The notes under the pieces are model-generated. The model saw only the letters and a program-made list of their open reading frames with translations. It was not told where the DNA came from and ran no database searches. Shown here piece by piece: positions 27,165 to 36,098 of a stretch of DNA of 59,709 nt. Both the position numbers and the translations under genes were made by a program. Position 1 is the first letter of the stretch. Each line of letters opens with the position of its first letter. The stretch is taken from NCBI RefSeq assembly GCF_020181035.1, contig NZ_JAIQYY010000014.1:156682-216390 (forward strand), read 5' to 3'. The DNA is from Streptomyces sp. CoH27. Lineage in GTDB: Bacteria; Actinomycetota; Actinomycetes; Streptomycetales; Streptomycetaceae.

Positions 27165-30100
27165 GTGAGCTATCTGCGCCTTCCCCACCTCTGCGGCGAC
27201 CTCCTGTGCTTCGTGGCCGAGGACGACCTCTGGCTGGCCCCCCTCGACTCCCCGGGCCGCGCCTGGCGCCTCACGGCGGACCGCACCAAGACCGGCCACC
27301 CGCGCTTCTCGCCCGACGGCCGCCATATCGCGTACACGACGTGGCGCAGCCTCGACCCCGAGATCCACCTCGTCGGCGTCGACGGCGGCCCGGCACGGCA
27401 GCTGACGTACTGGGGCAGCTCCGACACGCAGGTCTGCGGCTGGACCCCGGAAGGGGACATCCTGGCCGTGGCCTCCCACGGCCAGCCCTTCTCCTATTTC
27501 ACCTGGGCCTACAAGGTCCCCACCGACGGCAACCCCGGCGCGCGGCTGCCCTGGGGCCCGGTCACCGACATCCAGGTCGCCGACCTCGCCGACGGGCACA
27601 AGACCCTCCTGCTCACCGGCACCCCGCCGCACGAACCGGCCTCCTGGAAGCGCTACCGCGGCGGCGCCATGGGCCGCCTCTGGCTGCACGGGCAGCAGCT
27701 CGTACCGGACATCGGCGGCCATCTGGCCAGCCCCATGTTCGTCGCCGGCCGCGTCGCCTTCCTCTCCGACCACGAGGGTGTCGGCAACCTCTACTCCTGC
27801 GCGTACGACGGCACCGACCTGCGCCGGCACACCGACCACGACGCCTTCTACGCCCGGCACGCCTCCACCGACGGCACCCGTGTGGTCTACCAGTGCGCGG
27901 GCGACCTGTGGCTGGTGGACGACTTCTCCCCGGGCGGCGTGCCGCACAAGCTCGACGTCCGGCTCGCCGGGCCGGCCACCGGGCGCCGCCGCTACCAGGT
28001 GCCGGCCGCGCAGAACGTCGACGGCATCTCTGTGGACGAGACCGGCCGGGCCAGCGCCGTCGTCGTACGCGGCAGCCTGTACTGGCTCACCCACCGCGAC
28101 GGCCCCGCCCGTACGATCGCCGACACGCCCGGGGTCCGGGTCCGGCTGCCGGAGATGCTGGGCACGACCGGGCAGGTCGCGTACGTCACCGACGCGGAGG
28201 GCGAGGACGCCGTCGAGATCGCCCAGCTCCCCCGCGCGTCCGGCGACCGCGCCCCGCGCCGGCTGGCCTCCGGGGAACTGGGGCGGGTCCTGGAGCTGGT
28301 CTCCGACCCACTCGGCGAACGGCTCGCCATCGCGTCGCACGACGGACGGCTGCTGCTGATCGATGTGGCGGAGGAGCCGGAAACGGCAGACGTCGGCGGT
28401 GAGTCGGGGGAAGCTGGTGAGTCCGGTGACTCTGATTCTGTAGACACTGGTGTCACTGGTGTCACTGGTGTCACTGGTGTCACCGATGTCGCCGTTGTCG
28501 GCGAGCAGGTGACCGAGCTGATCCGCTCCATCAATGGCCCCGTCCGTGACCTCGCCTTCTCGCCGGACGGCGCCTGGCTCACCTGGTCCCACCCGGGCAT
28601 CGGCCGTTCCCTGCGCCAGATCAAACTGGCCCGCATCAAGGACCGGCTGATCGTGGACGTGACCAACGGCCGTTTCGAGGACGAGAACCCCGTCTTCACC
28701 CGCGACGGCCGCTACCTCGCCTTCCTCTCCTGGCGCGGCTTCGACCCGGTGTACGACGTCCACACCGGCGACCTCTCCTTCCCGCTCGGCTGCCGCCCGT
28801 ACCTCGTCCCGCTGAGCTCGGCGACCCCCTCCCCCTTCGCCCTGACCCCCGAGGGCCGCCCGGCGGCCGGCGGGCTGGACCCGGCCGAGGACGAGGAGAC
28901 CGGCGAGGCCGGCACGGTGACCGTGGAGGTGGAGGGCCTGGAGAACAGGGTCACCCCGTTCCCGGTCATCGCCTCCAAGTACTCGGCGCTGTACCCGGTC
29001 GCGGGCGGCGGCCTGATCTGGCTGCGCTGGCCGATCTCCGGCGCGCTCGGCGAGACCTTCGCCAACCCGGCCGACGTCAGCGGTCGGCCGACCCTGGAGT
29101 ACTTCAACATCACCAAGGCGAAGAAGTCCGAACTGGTCGACCATCTGGACTGGTTCGCGGTGAGCGGCGACGGCACCCGGCTGGTCGTCGTGGACGAGGG
29201 CGAGCCGCGGGCAGTGCCCTCCACGGAGATGGGCGACGGCGACACGACCGTCTGGATCGATCTGCGGCGCATCCTGCACGAGGTCGACCCGCCCGCCGAA
29301 TGGCGCCAGGCCTACGAGGAGGCGGGGCGCATCATCCGCGGCTACTTCTGGGACCCGGGCATGTGCGGCATCGACTGGGACGCGGTGCTCGGCCAGTACC
29401 GCCCGCTGGTCGAACGGGTCGCCTCCCCCGACGAGTTCGCGGATCTGCTGCGGGAGGTCCTCGGCGAACTGGGCACCTCGCACGCGTACGTCACGGCGGC
29501 CCGCCGCAACGAGGGCCCGCCGCACTACCAGCGTCGGCAGGGCCTCCTCGGCGCCGACTTCGTCCACCGTGACGCCGGCTGGACCGTCCGGCGCATCCTG
29601 CCCGGCGACTCCTCCGACTCCCGGGCCCGCTCACCGCTGGCCGGCACGGGCATCCGCGAGGGCGCCGTGCTGACCCACGTCGACGGCCGCCCGGTCGACC
29701 CGGTGACCGGGCCGTATCCGCTGCTCGCCGGCTCCGGGGGGACGACCGTGGAGCTGACGTTCACCCCGGCGGAGGGCGAGGCGGGCCGGCCCCGGCGGGT
29801 CGCGGTCGTCCCGCTCGTCGACGACCGGCCGCTGCGCTACCAGCACTGGGTCGCCAAGCGCCGTGAGGTGGTACGGGAGCTGAGCGGCGGCAAGTGCGGC
29901 TACCTGCACATCCCCGACATGGGCGGCTCCGGCTGGGCCCAGTTCAACCGCGACCTGCGCATGGAGGTGTCCCGGCCCGCGCTGATCGTGGACGTGCGCG
30001 GCAACGCGGGCGGGCACATCAGCGAACTCGTCATCGAGAAACTGACCCGGACGATCCTCGGCTGGGACCTGACGAGGGACGCGCAACCGGTGTCGTACAC

Positions 30101-30521
30101 CTCGAACGCGCCCCGCGGCCCGGTGGTCGCGCTGGCCGACGAAGCGACGTCGTCGGACGGCGACATGATCACGGCCGCCTTCAAGCTGCTGCAACTCGGC
30201 CCGGTGGTCGGCACCCGCACCTGGGGCGGAGTGGTCGGCATGACCGGCCGCCACCGCCTGGGCGACGGCACGGTCATCACGGTCCCGATGAACGCGGCCT
30301 GGTTCGACGCCTACGGCTGGTCCGTGGAGAACCACGGCGTCGCCCCCGACCTGGAGATCATGCGCACCCCCCTGGACTGGGCCGAGGGCCGCCACGCCCA
30401 GATGGACGATGCCATCCAACTGGCCCTGGAGCTCCTGGAGTCCGCTCCCGCGGCCATTCCCCCGGACTACAGCGACGCCCCGAACAGGGCCCGTCCGAAA
30501 CTCCCCCCGAGGGGCCGGTAG
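27165..30521 (+). CDS. Tricorn-type S41 protease
   Basis: A 1118-residue cytoplasmic protease. Residues 1-650 form propeller repeats (FSPDGRHIAYT and FTRDGRYLAFLSWRG blades). A PDZ domain lies near 790-870 (LLGADFVHRDAGWTVRRI), and a tail-specific-protease core lies near 910-1040 with VDVRGNAGGHISELV, the nucleophile Ser near residue 997 in EATSSDGDM, then RTWGGVVGM. Tricorn degrades oligopeptides released by the proteasome, which Streptomyces has. A GVT tandem repeat interrupts the linker at about 428-440. GTG 27165 has only a weak ribosome site. The last codons lie in a 25-bp repeat. Confidence 0.92.
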   Translation: MSYLRLPHLCGDLLCFVAEDDLWLAPLDSPGRAWRLTADRTKTGHPRFSPDGRHIAYTTWRSLDPEIHLVGVDGGPARQLTYWGSSDTQVCGWTPEGDILAVASHGQPFSYFTWAYKVPTDGNPGARLPWGPVTDIQVADLADGHKTLLLTGTPPHEPASWKRYRGGAMGRLWLHGQQLVPDIGGHLASPMFVAGRVAFLSDHEGVGNLYSCAYDGTDLRRHTDHDAFYARHASTDGTRVVYQCAGDLWLVDDFSPGGVPHKLDVRLAGPATGRRRYQVPAAQNVDGISVDETGRASAVVVRGSLYWLTHRDGPARTIADTPGVRVRLPEMLGTTGQVAYVTDAEGEDAVEIAQLPRASGDRAPRRLASGELGRVLELVSDPLGERLAIASHDGRLLLIDVAEEPETADVGGESGEAGESGDSDSVDTGVTGVTGVTGVTDVAVVGEQVTELIRSINGPVRDLAFSPDGAWLTWSHPGIGRSLRQIKLARIKDRLIVDVTNGRFEDENPVFTRDGRYLAFLSWRGFDPVYDVHTGDLSFPLGCRPYLVPLSSATPSPFALTPEGRPAAGGLDPAEDEETGEAGTVTVEVEGLENRVTPFPVIASKYSALYPVAGGGLIWLRWPISGALGETFANPADVSGRPTLEYFNITKAKKSELVDHLDWFAVSGDGTRLVVVDEGEPRAVPSTEMGDGDTTVWIDLRRILHEVDPPAEWRQAYEEAGRIIRGYFWDPGMCGIDWDAVLGQYRPLVERVASPDEFADLLREVLGELGTSHAYVTAARRNEGPPHYQRRQGLLGADFVHRDAGWTVRRILPGDSSDSRARSPLAGTGIREGAVLTHVDGRPVDPVTGPYPLLAGSGGTTVELTFTPAEGEAGRPRRVAVVPLVDDRPLRYQHWVAKRREVVRELSGGKCGYLHIPDMGGSGWAQFNRDLRMEVSRPALIVDVRGNAGGHISELVIEKLTRTILGWDLTRDAQPVSYTSNAPRGPVVALADEATSSDGDMITAAFKLLQLGPVVGTRTWGGVVGMTGRHRLGDGTVITVPMNAAWFDAYGWSVENHGVAPDLEIMRTPLDWAEGRHAQMDDAIQLALELLESAPAAIPPDYSDAPNRARPKLPPRGR
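28446..28481 (+). repeat. 9-bp tandem repeat inside the tricorn gene
   Basis: Four perfect copies of ACTGGTGTC, in frame, encode T-G-V repeats in an acidic Gly/Ser/Asp linker of the propeller domain. The copy number is likely to vary between strains by slippage. Confidence 0.85.
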
Positions 30522-30582
30522 ACCACCCCGGACGAGGGGCCAGCAGACCACCCCAGGCGAGGGGTCGGTAGACCACCCCGGA
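30508..30582 (+). repeat. Three 25-bp tandem repeats across the tricorn stop codon
   Basis: Units at 30508-30532, 30533-30557 and 30558-30582 share CGAGGGG...AGACCACCCC, with few differences between copies. The TAG stop (30519-30521) lies in unit 1. Each unit has a GGGG/CCCC pair able to form a small hairpin. Confidence 0.8.
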
Positions 30583-30592
30583 ACCCAGCGCA

Positions 30593-30619
30593 GGGCGCCC
30601 TCCACAAGGAAGGGCGCCC
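30593..30619. terminator. Hairpin terminator between tricorn and the Q-rich gene
   Basis: GGGCGCCCT (30593-30601) pairs with AGGGCGCCC (30611-30619). It lies between the convergent tricorn and Q-rich genes and can serve both. Confidence 0.7.
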
Positions 30620-30650
30620 CACGCCGATCGGTCAAAGCCGAGCGCAGCGG

Positions 30651-30878
30651 TTACGCGTCGTAGTCCCGGTCGAACCGGTCCTCCATCTCGCGCTCCGTGT
30701 CCTCGATGTCGCGCAGGTTCTCGTGCGGCTGGCGGCCACGCTCGCCCTGCGGCTGCTGGCCCTGCCGGCCGCGCTGCTGCTGACCCTGCTGACCGCGCTG
30801 CTGACCGGCCTGCTTGGCCTGCTTGGCCTGCTGCTTCATCTCGTTGGCCTTGCCCTGCGTCTGGTCCTTCATACCCAT
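30651..30878 (-). CDS. Small glutamine-rich protein, CsbD-like start
   Basis: A 75-residue, very hydrophilic protein. The N-terminus MGMKDQTQGKANEMKQQAKQA resembles CsbD-type stress proteins (KDQxxGKANE). A Gln/Arg/Gly-rich low-complexity middle follows, then an acidic tail EDTEREMEDRFDRDYDA. AGGAG lies 9 bases before ATG 30878. Function unknown; a disordered stress protein is a reasonable guess only. Confidence 0.65.
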   Translation of the reverse strand: MGMKDQTQGKANEMKQQAKQAKQAGQQRGQQGQQQRGRQGQQPQGERGRQPHENLRDIEDTEREMEDRFDRDYDA

Positions 30879-30971
30879 GTGGGTTCACTCCTGTGGTGAG
30901 TGAGTGGGGGAATCGGCCCCTTGGTGGGGCCTCGACCAGATTCACACGGGCCGCGACGGAGCGCATGTGGA

Positions 30972-31856
30972 TCAGTTACGGTGCGTAGCGCGCGCCGCTT
31001 CGTCGGCCGCCCCGCCCGCGCCCACGAGCCCCGAGCGCATCCCCTGCAAGCGGGGCGCGAACCGCTGCATCTCGCGCTGCCCGACGGTCCCGATGAGCGC
31101 CGGCAGATATCCGCGCACGCCCTGCATCCCGCGCAGCCACCACTGCCCGTACACGTGCGCCGAGCGGCGCTCGATCCCGGCCACGATCCGGTCCACGGCG
31201 GGGCCGAGCGGGTACGTCTTGTTCGACGGCCAGGGCAGCCGCTGCCGCAGTTCCCGCATGACGTCGTCCTGGTCGGCGCCGCGCACCATGTCGGTGTCGG
31301 TCCACGACAGGTAGCCCACGCCGACGCGCACGCCCTGGTAGCCGACCTCGGCGCGCAGACTGTGCGCGTACGCCTCCACGCCCGACTTGGAGGCGCAGTA
31401 CGCCGTCATCATCGGCGCGGGGGTGATCGCGGCGAGCGAGGCGATCTGCAGCAGATAACCCCGGCTCTCGACCAGCACCGGCAGGAACGCCCGCGCGGTG
31501 ACCGCCGACCCGATCAGGTTCACCTCGATCACCCGCCGCCACGCCTGCGGATCGGAGTCGATGAACGGACCGCCCGTCGCCACACCGGCGTTGGCGACCA
31601 CGATGTCCACCTTCCCGAACCGCTCCTTCACCTCCCGCGCGACCCGGCTCATCGCCTCGTGGTCGGTGACGTCGGCGTACCAGTACGCGCTGTCGCTGTG
31701 CAGCCGCCCGGACACCTCCTTGAGGGCTTCCTCCTCCAGCCCGACCAGCGCGACCCGCGCGCCGCGCGCCGAGAGCTTGCGCGCCAGCAGCTCACCGACG
31801 CCGCGCGCCGCTCCGGTGACGACCGCGACCTGTCCTTCGAGGCTGACCCTGCTCAT
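30972..31856 (-). CDS. Short-chain dehydrogenase/reductase (SadH-like)
   Basis: A 294-residue SDR. The cofactor motif is VTGAARGVGELLA, NAGVATGG follows, and the catalytic Ser (IASLAA) and Tyr-Lys pair (TAYCASK) are present. A C-terminal extension contains a hydrophobic stretch. It overlaps the hydrolase gene by 4 bases (31853-31856) and is the third gene of an overlapping operon with a Baeyer-Villiger monooxygenase. Confidence 0.9.
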   Translation of the reverse strand: MSRVSLEGQVAVVTGAARGVGELLARKLSARGARVALVGLEEEALKEVSGRLHSDSAYWYADVTDHEAMSRVAREVKERFGKVDIVVANAGVATGGPFIDSDPQAWRRVIEVNLIGSAVTARAFLPVLVESRGYLLQIASLAAITPAPMMTAYCASKSGVEAYAHSLRAEVGYQGVRVGVGYLSWTDTDMVRGADQDDVMRELRQRLPWPSNKTYPLGPAVDRIVAGIERRSAHVYGQWWLRGMQGVRGYLPALIGTVGQREMQRFAPRLQGMRSGLVGAGGAADEAARATHRN

Positions 31857-32806
31857 GCGCCCTCCTTGAGCTGCGCCGGGGTGGAACCGTGTTCGGTGAC
31901 GTACGTGGTGACGAGTTCCCGGATCCGGCCGGTCACCAGGTCGGGAGCCTCGATCGGGGACATGTGCCCGACGCCGGTCAGCTCGGTGAGACCGACGCAC
32001 TTCGGCAGCGCGGCGACCAGCGCGCGGGCGTGCACAGGGGGTGTGAGCCGGTCGGACGCGCCGTGCACCACCGCGGTGGGCGCGTGCAACTCCCGTACGC
32101 CGTGGTCGAGATCGAGCGCCGCGAGTACACCGGCCCACGCGTGCCGTACGCCGCGTGGGCAGGCGTGCACGATCCGCGCGCAGGCCTCCACCATGTGCGG
32201 GGCGGAACCGGCGCCCATGGTGGCGTACTTGAGGATGCTCTTCGCGACCGGCGTGACCGGCCCGAGCGGGGCGCGCGAACCGAGAATGCGCCCTGTGAGC
32301 CACGTACGCACCCGCCCGGCGCGCATCGGCACCACCCGCGACTCCTCGACCAGCCCCGAACTACCCGTGCTGCACAGCAGGACGGCGGCCGCGTGTTCCC
32401 GGAAGCGGGGGCGCGTGGCCGCGGCCATGATGGTCATCCCGCCCATGGAGTGGCCGACGATCAGCGCCTTCTCACCGGGTGCGAGCGTCTCCGCGAGCAC
32501 CGCTTCGAGATCGTCCGCCAGCGCGCGAGTGGTGCACGCGGAGCTCGCGGGACTGCGCCCGTGCCCCCGCTGGTCGTACGCGATCACCCGGTGGTCGGCC
32601 GCCAGGTCCCGTATCTGCGCCGCCCAGAAGGCGGTCGAGCAGGTCCAGCCGTGGGAGAGGACGACAGGGGGCGCGTTCTCGGGCCCGTGCACCTCGACGT
32701 GCAGCCGCGCGCCGTCGGCGGAGACGACGGTGAGTTCACGGGAGGGAGCGGGCGGGGTGTAGCGGCCGTCGGCGACGGGGGCGGGGGCGGGGGCGGACCG
32801 GCTCAT
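31853..32806 (-). CDS. Alpha/beta hydrolase
   Basis: A 317-residue alpha/beta-fold esterase or lipase. Oxyanion region LSHGWTCSTAFW, nucleophile elbow IVGHSMGGMT, acid HGASDRLTPP and catalytic His GVGHMSPIEAP. It sits between the monooxygenase and the SDR with 4-base overlaps at both ends, so it probably hydrolyses the ester or lactone made by the monooxygenase. Confidence 0.9.
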   Translation of the reverse strand: MSRSAPAPAPVADGRYTPPAPSRELTVVSADGARLHVEVHGPENAPPVVLSHGWTCSTAFWAAQIRDLAADHRVIAYDQRGHGRSPASSACTTRALADDLEAVLAETLAPGEKALIVGHSMGGMTIMAAATRPRFREHAAAVLLCSTGSSGLVEESRVVPMRAGRVRTWLTGRILGSRAPLGPVTPVAKSILKYATMGAGSAPHMVEACARIVHACPRGVRHAWAGVLAALDLDHGVRELHAPTAVVHGASDRLTPPVHARALVAALPKCVGLTELTGVGHMSPIEAPDLVTGRIRELVTTYVTEHGSTPAQLKEGA

Positions 32807-34344
32807 GCGGCACCCTCGCTCCGCGGCGCGGCGGCCACCGTCGTCCGCACGGCCGTACCGGCCGACGTGCTGTCGGTCTTCCGGAGGACCTCGTACTCCC
32901 CCAGGTCCACCCGCCGGGTCGCGCTGCGGAACTCGGACGTCGTACCGGGCCAGATGGTGGTGTTGCGGCCGCCGGCGTCCAGGTACCAGCTGGTGCAGCC
33001 GCCGGTGTTCCACACGGTCCGCTTCATGCGCTCCTGGACCCTGTGGTTCCAGGACTCGACGGCGGCGGGCCGGGCGTCCAGGGCGGTGCGGCCGCCGAGG
33101 ACGTCGAGCTGACGGAGATAGTCGGCCATGTAGTTCAGCTGGGACTCGATCATGAGGATCATGGAGGAGTTCCCGAGGCCGGTGTTGGGCCCGATGATCG
33201 TCATGAAGTTCGGGAACCCGGCCGCGGCGGCGCCGCGCAGCGCCTGCATGCCGTTCTTCCAGGACTCGGCGAGCGTGATGCCCTCCGCGCCGACCACCCG
33301 CTCGGCGATCGGCATGTCTGTGACGTGGAAGCCGGTACCGAAGACGATCGCGTCGGCCTCGGCCTCGGTGCCGTCGGCCGCGACGAGCGTCGAGCCGCGG
33401 ATCTCGCTCAGCCCACTCGCGACGACGTCCACGTTCGGCCTGGCCAGCGCCGGATAGTACGCGCTGGACAGCAGGATCCGCTTGCAGCCGATGCGGTAGT
33501 CGGGGGTGAGCTTGGCGCGCAGGGCCGGGTCCTTGATGGCGCGGGCCATGTTGCGCTTGGCGAGCAGTTCGACCAGGCCGAGTTCGTCGGGGTGCTTGGT
33601 GAACGCCTGGACCTGAAGCTCCCGGATGCCCCACAGCAGCCCGCGCCGCGCCTGGGTGGTGAAGGGGAGCAACCGGTGCAGCCGGCGTTCGGCTCCGCTG
33701 ATGGCGCGGTCCACGCGGGGCATCACCCACGGCGGCGTGCGCTGGAAGAGGGTGAGCCGGCCGGCCTGCGGCTGGATCGCGGGCACGATCTGGATGGCGG
33801 AGGCACCGGTGCCGACCACGGCGACACGCTTGCCGCCCAGGTCGTAGTCGTGGTCCCAGCGGGCGGAGTGGAACACCTTGCCGGGGAAGGACTCAAGTCC
33901 CGGGATCTCGGGGATCTTCGGGTCGGACAGCGGCCCGGTGGCGGAGACGACGACGTCGGCGGTGAGCGTGCCGCGCGTGGTCTCGATGGTCCACCGCAGG
34001 TTCCCGGTGTCCCAGCTCATCAGCTTGACCTCGGAGTCGAAACGGATGTGCGGGCGCAGCCCGAAGACATCGGTGACGTGCTCCAGGTACGCCCGGATGT
34101 GCTGCTGCCCGGAGAAGGTGCGCGGCCAGTCGGGGTTGGGTGCGAAGGAGAAGGAGTAGAGGTGGGAGGGCACGTCACAGGCGCACCCGGGGTAGCTGTT
34201 GTCCCGCCAGGTGCCACCGACGCTGTCGGCGCGCTCCAGGACGACGAAGTCGGTGATCCCCTCGCGGCGCAGCCGCACGGCGGCCCCCAGCCCGCCGAAC
34301 CCGGACCCGATCACCGCCACCCGTACATGTTCGTGCTCGGCCAT
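32803..34344 (-). CDS. Baeyer-Villiger-type flavin monooxygenase
   Basis: A 513-residue FAD/NADPH monooxygenase. The first Rossmann motif is GSGFGGLGAAV, the second is VVGTGASAIQ, and the fingerprint FPGKVFHSARWDHD matches FxGxxxHxxxW(P/D) of Baeyer-Villiger enzymes. ATG 34344 (MAEHEHVRV) has GGAGG 7 bases upstream. First gene of the three-gene operon; substrate unknown. The order monooxygenase, hydrolase, SDR parallels the mycobacterial mymA-lipR-sadH operon. Confidence 0.9.
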   Translation of the reverse strand: MAEHEHVRVAVIGSGFGGLGAAVRLRREGITDFVVLERADSVGGTWRDNSYPGCACDVPSHLYSFSFAPNPDWPRTFSGQQHIRAYLEHVTDVFGLRPHIRFDSEVKLMSWDTGNLRWTIETTRGTLTADVVVSATGPLSDPKIPEIPGLESFPGKVFHSARWDHDYDLGGKRVAVVGTGASAIQIVPAIQPQAGRLTLFQRTPPWVMPRVDRAISGAERRLHRLLPFTTQARRGLLWGIRELQVQAFTKHPDELGLVELLAKRNMARAIKDPALRAKLTPDYRIGCKRILLSSAYYPALARPNVDVVASGLSEIRGSTLVAADGTEAEADAIVFGTGFHVTDMPIAERVVGAEGITLAESWKNGMQALRGAAAAGFPNFMTIIGPNTGLGNSSMILMIESQLNYMADYLRQLDVLGGRTALDARPAAVESWNHRVQERMKRTVWNTGGCTSWYLDAGGRNTTIWPGTTSEFRSATRRVDLGEYEVLRKTDSTSAGTAVRTTVAAAPRSEGAA

Positions 34345-34375
34345 CCCGAAGCCTCCACGCATCGCCTTCGACTCT

Positions 34376-34391
34376 GCCAGTGAACACTGGC
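34376..34391. promoter_or_regulatory. Perfect 16-bp palindrome in the monooxygenase/merR gap
   Basis: GCCAGTGAACACTGGC is fully palindromic (7-bp arms around AA). It lies 32 bases before the monooxygenase ATG and 85 bases before merR, in a place suited to a repressor operator. Confidence 0.6.
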
Positions 34392-34475
34392 GCAATGGGA
34401 CTGTAGAGCAGCTCCGTACCGAGCGGTAGGGGTCAGGGGCGACAAGTTACCGGCGGTACAACATAGGCTGCGGGC

Positions 34476-35153
34476 GTGGCAGAGGACGCAGAACACCCGG
34501 AGGCACGGCCGCGGGCAGGGCGCGAGTACCGCATGGAGGAGCTGGCCCGGCTCGCCGGCATCACCGTGCGCACCCTGCGCTTCTACCGGGAGCGCAAACT
34601 GATCCCGCCGCCCCGGCGCGAGGGCCGTATCGCCTGGTACGACGACCACCACCTGGCGCGCCTGCGCACCATCGCGGCCCTGCTGGAGCGCGGCCACACA
34701 CTGAACGGCATCGCGGAACTCGCGGAGGCCCTCGACCAGGGCCGGAACGTCGCCGACCTGCTCGGCGTCGGCACCCCTACCGAGGAGGAGCCGGTCCGCC
34801 TCACCCCCGAGGAACTCGCCGCCCGCTTCGAGGGCGAGGTCACCCCCGAGAACCTCGCCGCCGCCATGGAACTGGGCTACCTGGGCACCGACGGCGACGA
34901 GATCGTCCACATCAGCCGCCGCCTGCTGGACGTCTCCTCCGCCCTGGTCCGCGAGGGCATCCCGCTCGGCGAGGTCCTCGCGGCCGGCGCGCGCGTCCGC
35001 GAACACGCCGATGTCCTCGCAGAACTCTTCACCACGCTGATCCTGCGCCACGCCCCCGAGGAGGACCTCCACCGCCTGCGCCCGCTGGCCCGCAGCGTGG
35101 TGGAGGCGGAGCTGTCGCTGGCGCTGGACCGGCGGATCAGCAAGCGGAACTAG
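34476..35153 (+). CDS. MerR family transcriptional regulator
   Basis: A 225-residue MerR protein. HTH: YRMEELARLAGITVRTLRFYRERKL, then the wing and a dimerisation helix. The C-terminal 130 residues are a long effector domain without the cysteine cluster of metal sensors. Start GTG 34476; the nearby in-frame ATG (MEELARL) is less likely. It is divergent from the monooxygenase operon and its stop shares CTAG with the stop of the xth gene. Confidence 0.88.
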   Translation: MAEDAEHPEARPRAGREYRMEELARLAGITVRTLRFYRERKLIPPPRREGRIAWYDDHHLARLRTIAALLERGHTLNGIAELAEALDQGRNVADLLGVGTPTEEEPVRLTPEELAARFEGEVTPENLAAAMELGYLGTDGDEIVHISRRLLDVSSALVREGIPLGEVLAAGARVREHADVLAELFTTLILRHAPEEDLHRLRPLARSVVEAELSLALDRRISKRN

Positions 35154-35953
35154 ATGTCGTAGACGACGGTCACCGGCGCATGGTCGGACCAGCGCTCGGC
35201 GTGCGTGGCCGCGCGCTCCACGAACCCCTTGACGGCCTTGCCGGCGAGTCCGGGCGTGGCAACGTGGTAGTCGATGCGCCACCCCGAGTCGTTGTCGAAG
35301 GCCCGCCCCCGGTACGACCACCAGGTGTACGGCCCCTCGGCCTCGGGAAGCAGCGCGCGCACGACGTCGACGTAACCGCCCTCCTCGGCGGCGAACACCC
35401 GGCCGAGCCACTCGCGCTCCTCGGGCAGGAAGCCGGAGTTCTTGGTGTTGCCGCGCCAGTTCTTGAGGTCGGCCTGCTGATGGGCGATGTTCCAGTCGCC
35501 GCAGACGACGACCTCACGCCCGTCGGCGGCGGCACGCGCGCGCAGCTCCTTGAGATGGACGAGGAACACGTCCATGAAGCGGACCTTCTCGTCCTGCCGC
35601 TCGGTGCCGACCTCGCCGGAGGGCAGATAGAGGGAGGCAACCGTGACGCCGGGCAGGTCGGCCTCGACGTAGCGCCCGCTGCCGTCGAACTCGGCCGAAC
35701 CGAAGCCGACCCGGACGCGGTCCGGCTCGCGCCGGGTGTAGAGGGAGACGCCCGCGCGGCCCTTGGCGGCGGCCGGGGCGTGCACGACGTGCCAGCCGTC
35801 GGGCTCCCGGACCTCGTCGGACAGCTGGTGCGGCTCGGCGCGCACCTCCTGCAGGCAGACGACGTCCGCGTCCGTCCGGGCGAGCCACTCCACGAAGCCC
35901 TTCCTGGCGGCGGCCCGCAGCCCGTTCACGTTCACCGAGGTCACCGTCAGCAA
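35150..35953 (-). CDS. xthA: Exodeoxyribonuclease III
   Basis: A 267-residue Mg-dependent AP endonuclease/3' exonuclease for base excision repair. Motifs: TSVNVNGLRAA, CLQEVRAE (Glu), VVCGDWNIAH (Asp/Asn), WRIDYHVAT and the terminal WSDHAPVTV. TTG 35953 (LLTVTSVNVN) is taken as the start because GAGGAG lies 6 bases upstream and the family begins with this motif; the ATG at 35998 would add 15 unrelated residues. It converges with merR. Confidence 0.92.
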   Translation of the reverse strand: MLTVTSVNVNGLRAAARKGFVEWLARTDADVVCLQEVRAEPHQLSDEVREPDGWHVVHAPAAAKGRAGVSLYTRREPDRVRVGFGSAEFDGSGRYVEADLPGVTVASLYLPSGEVGTERQDEKVRFMDVFLVHLKELRARAAADGREVVVCGDWNIAHQQADLKNWRGNTKNSGFLPEEREWLGRVFAAEEGGYVDVVRALLPEAEGPYTWWSYRGRAFDNDSGWRIDYHVATPGLAGKAVKGFVERAATHAERWSDHAPVTVVYDI

Positions 35954-36098
35954 AGCACTCTCCTCGACCTCACGGCGGACCTCGGCTTCACGGCACATGG
36001 CCCGAGGTCACAGTCAGCACCAGGGCACGATACCGGCACACTGGTCCGAGTCCGCCCACCGTCCGCCCCAGCGGCTGCATAGAAGTACGATACCCGGC

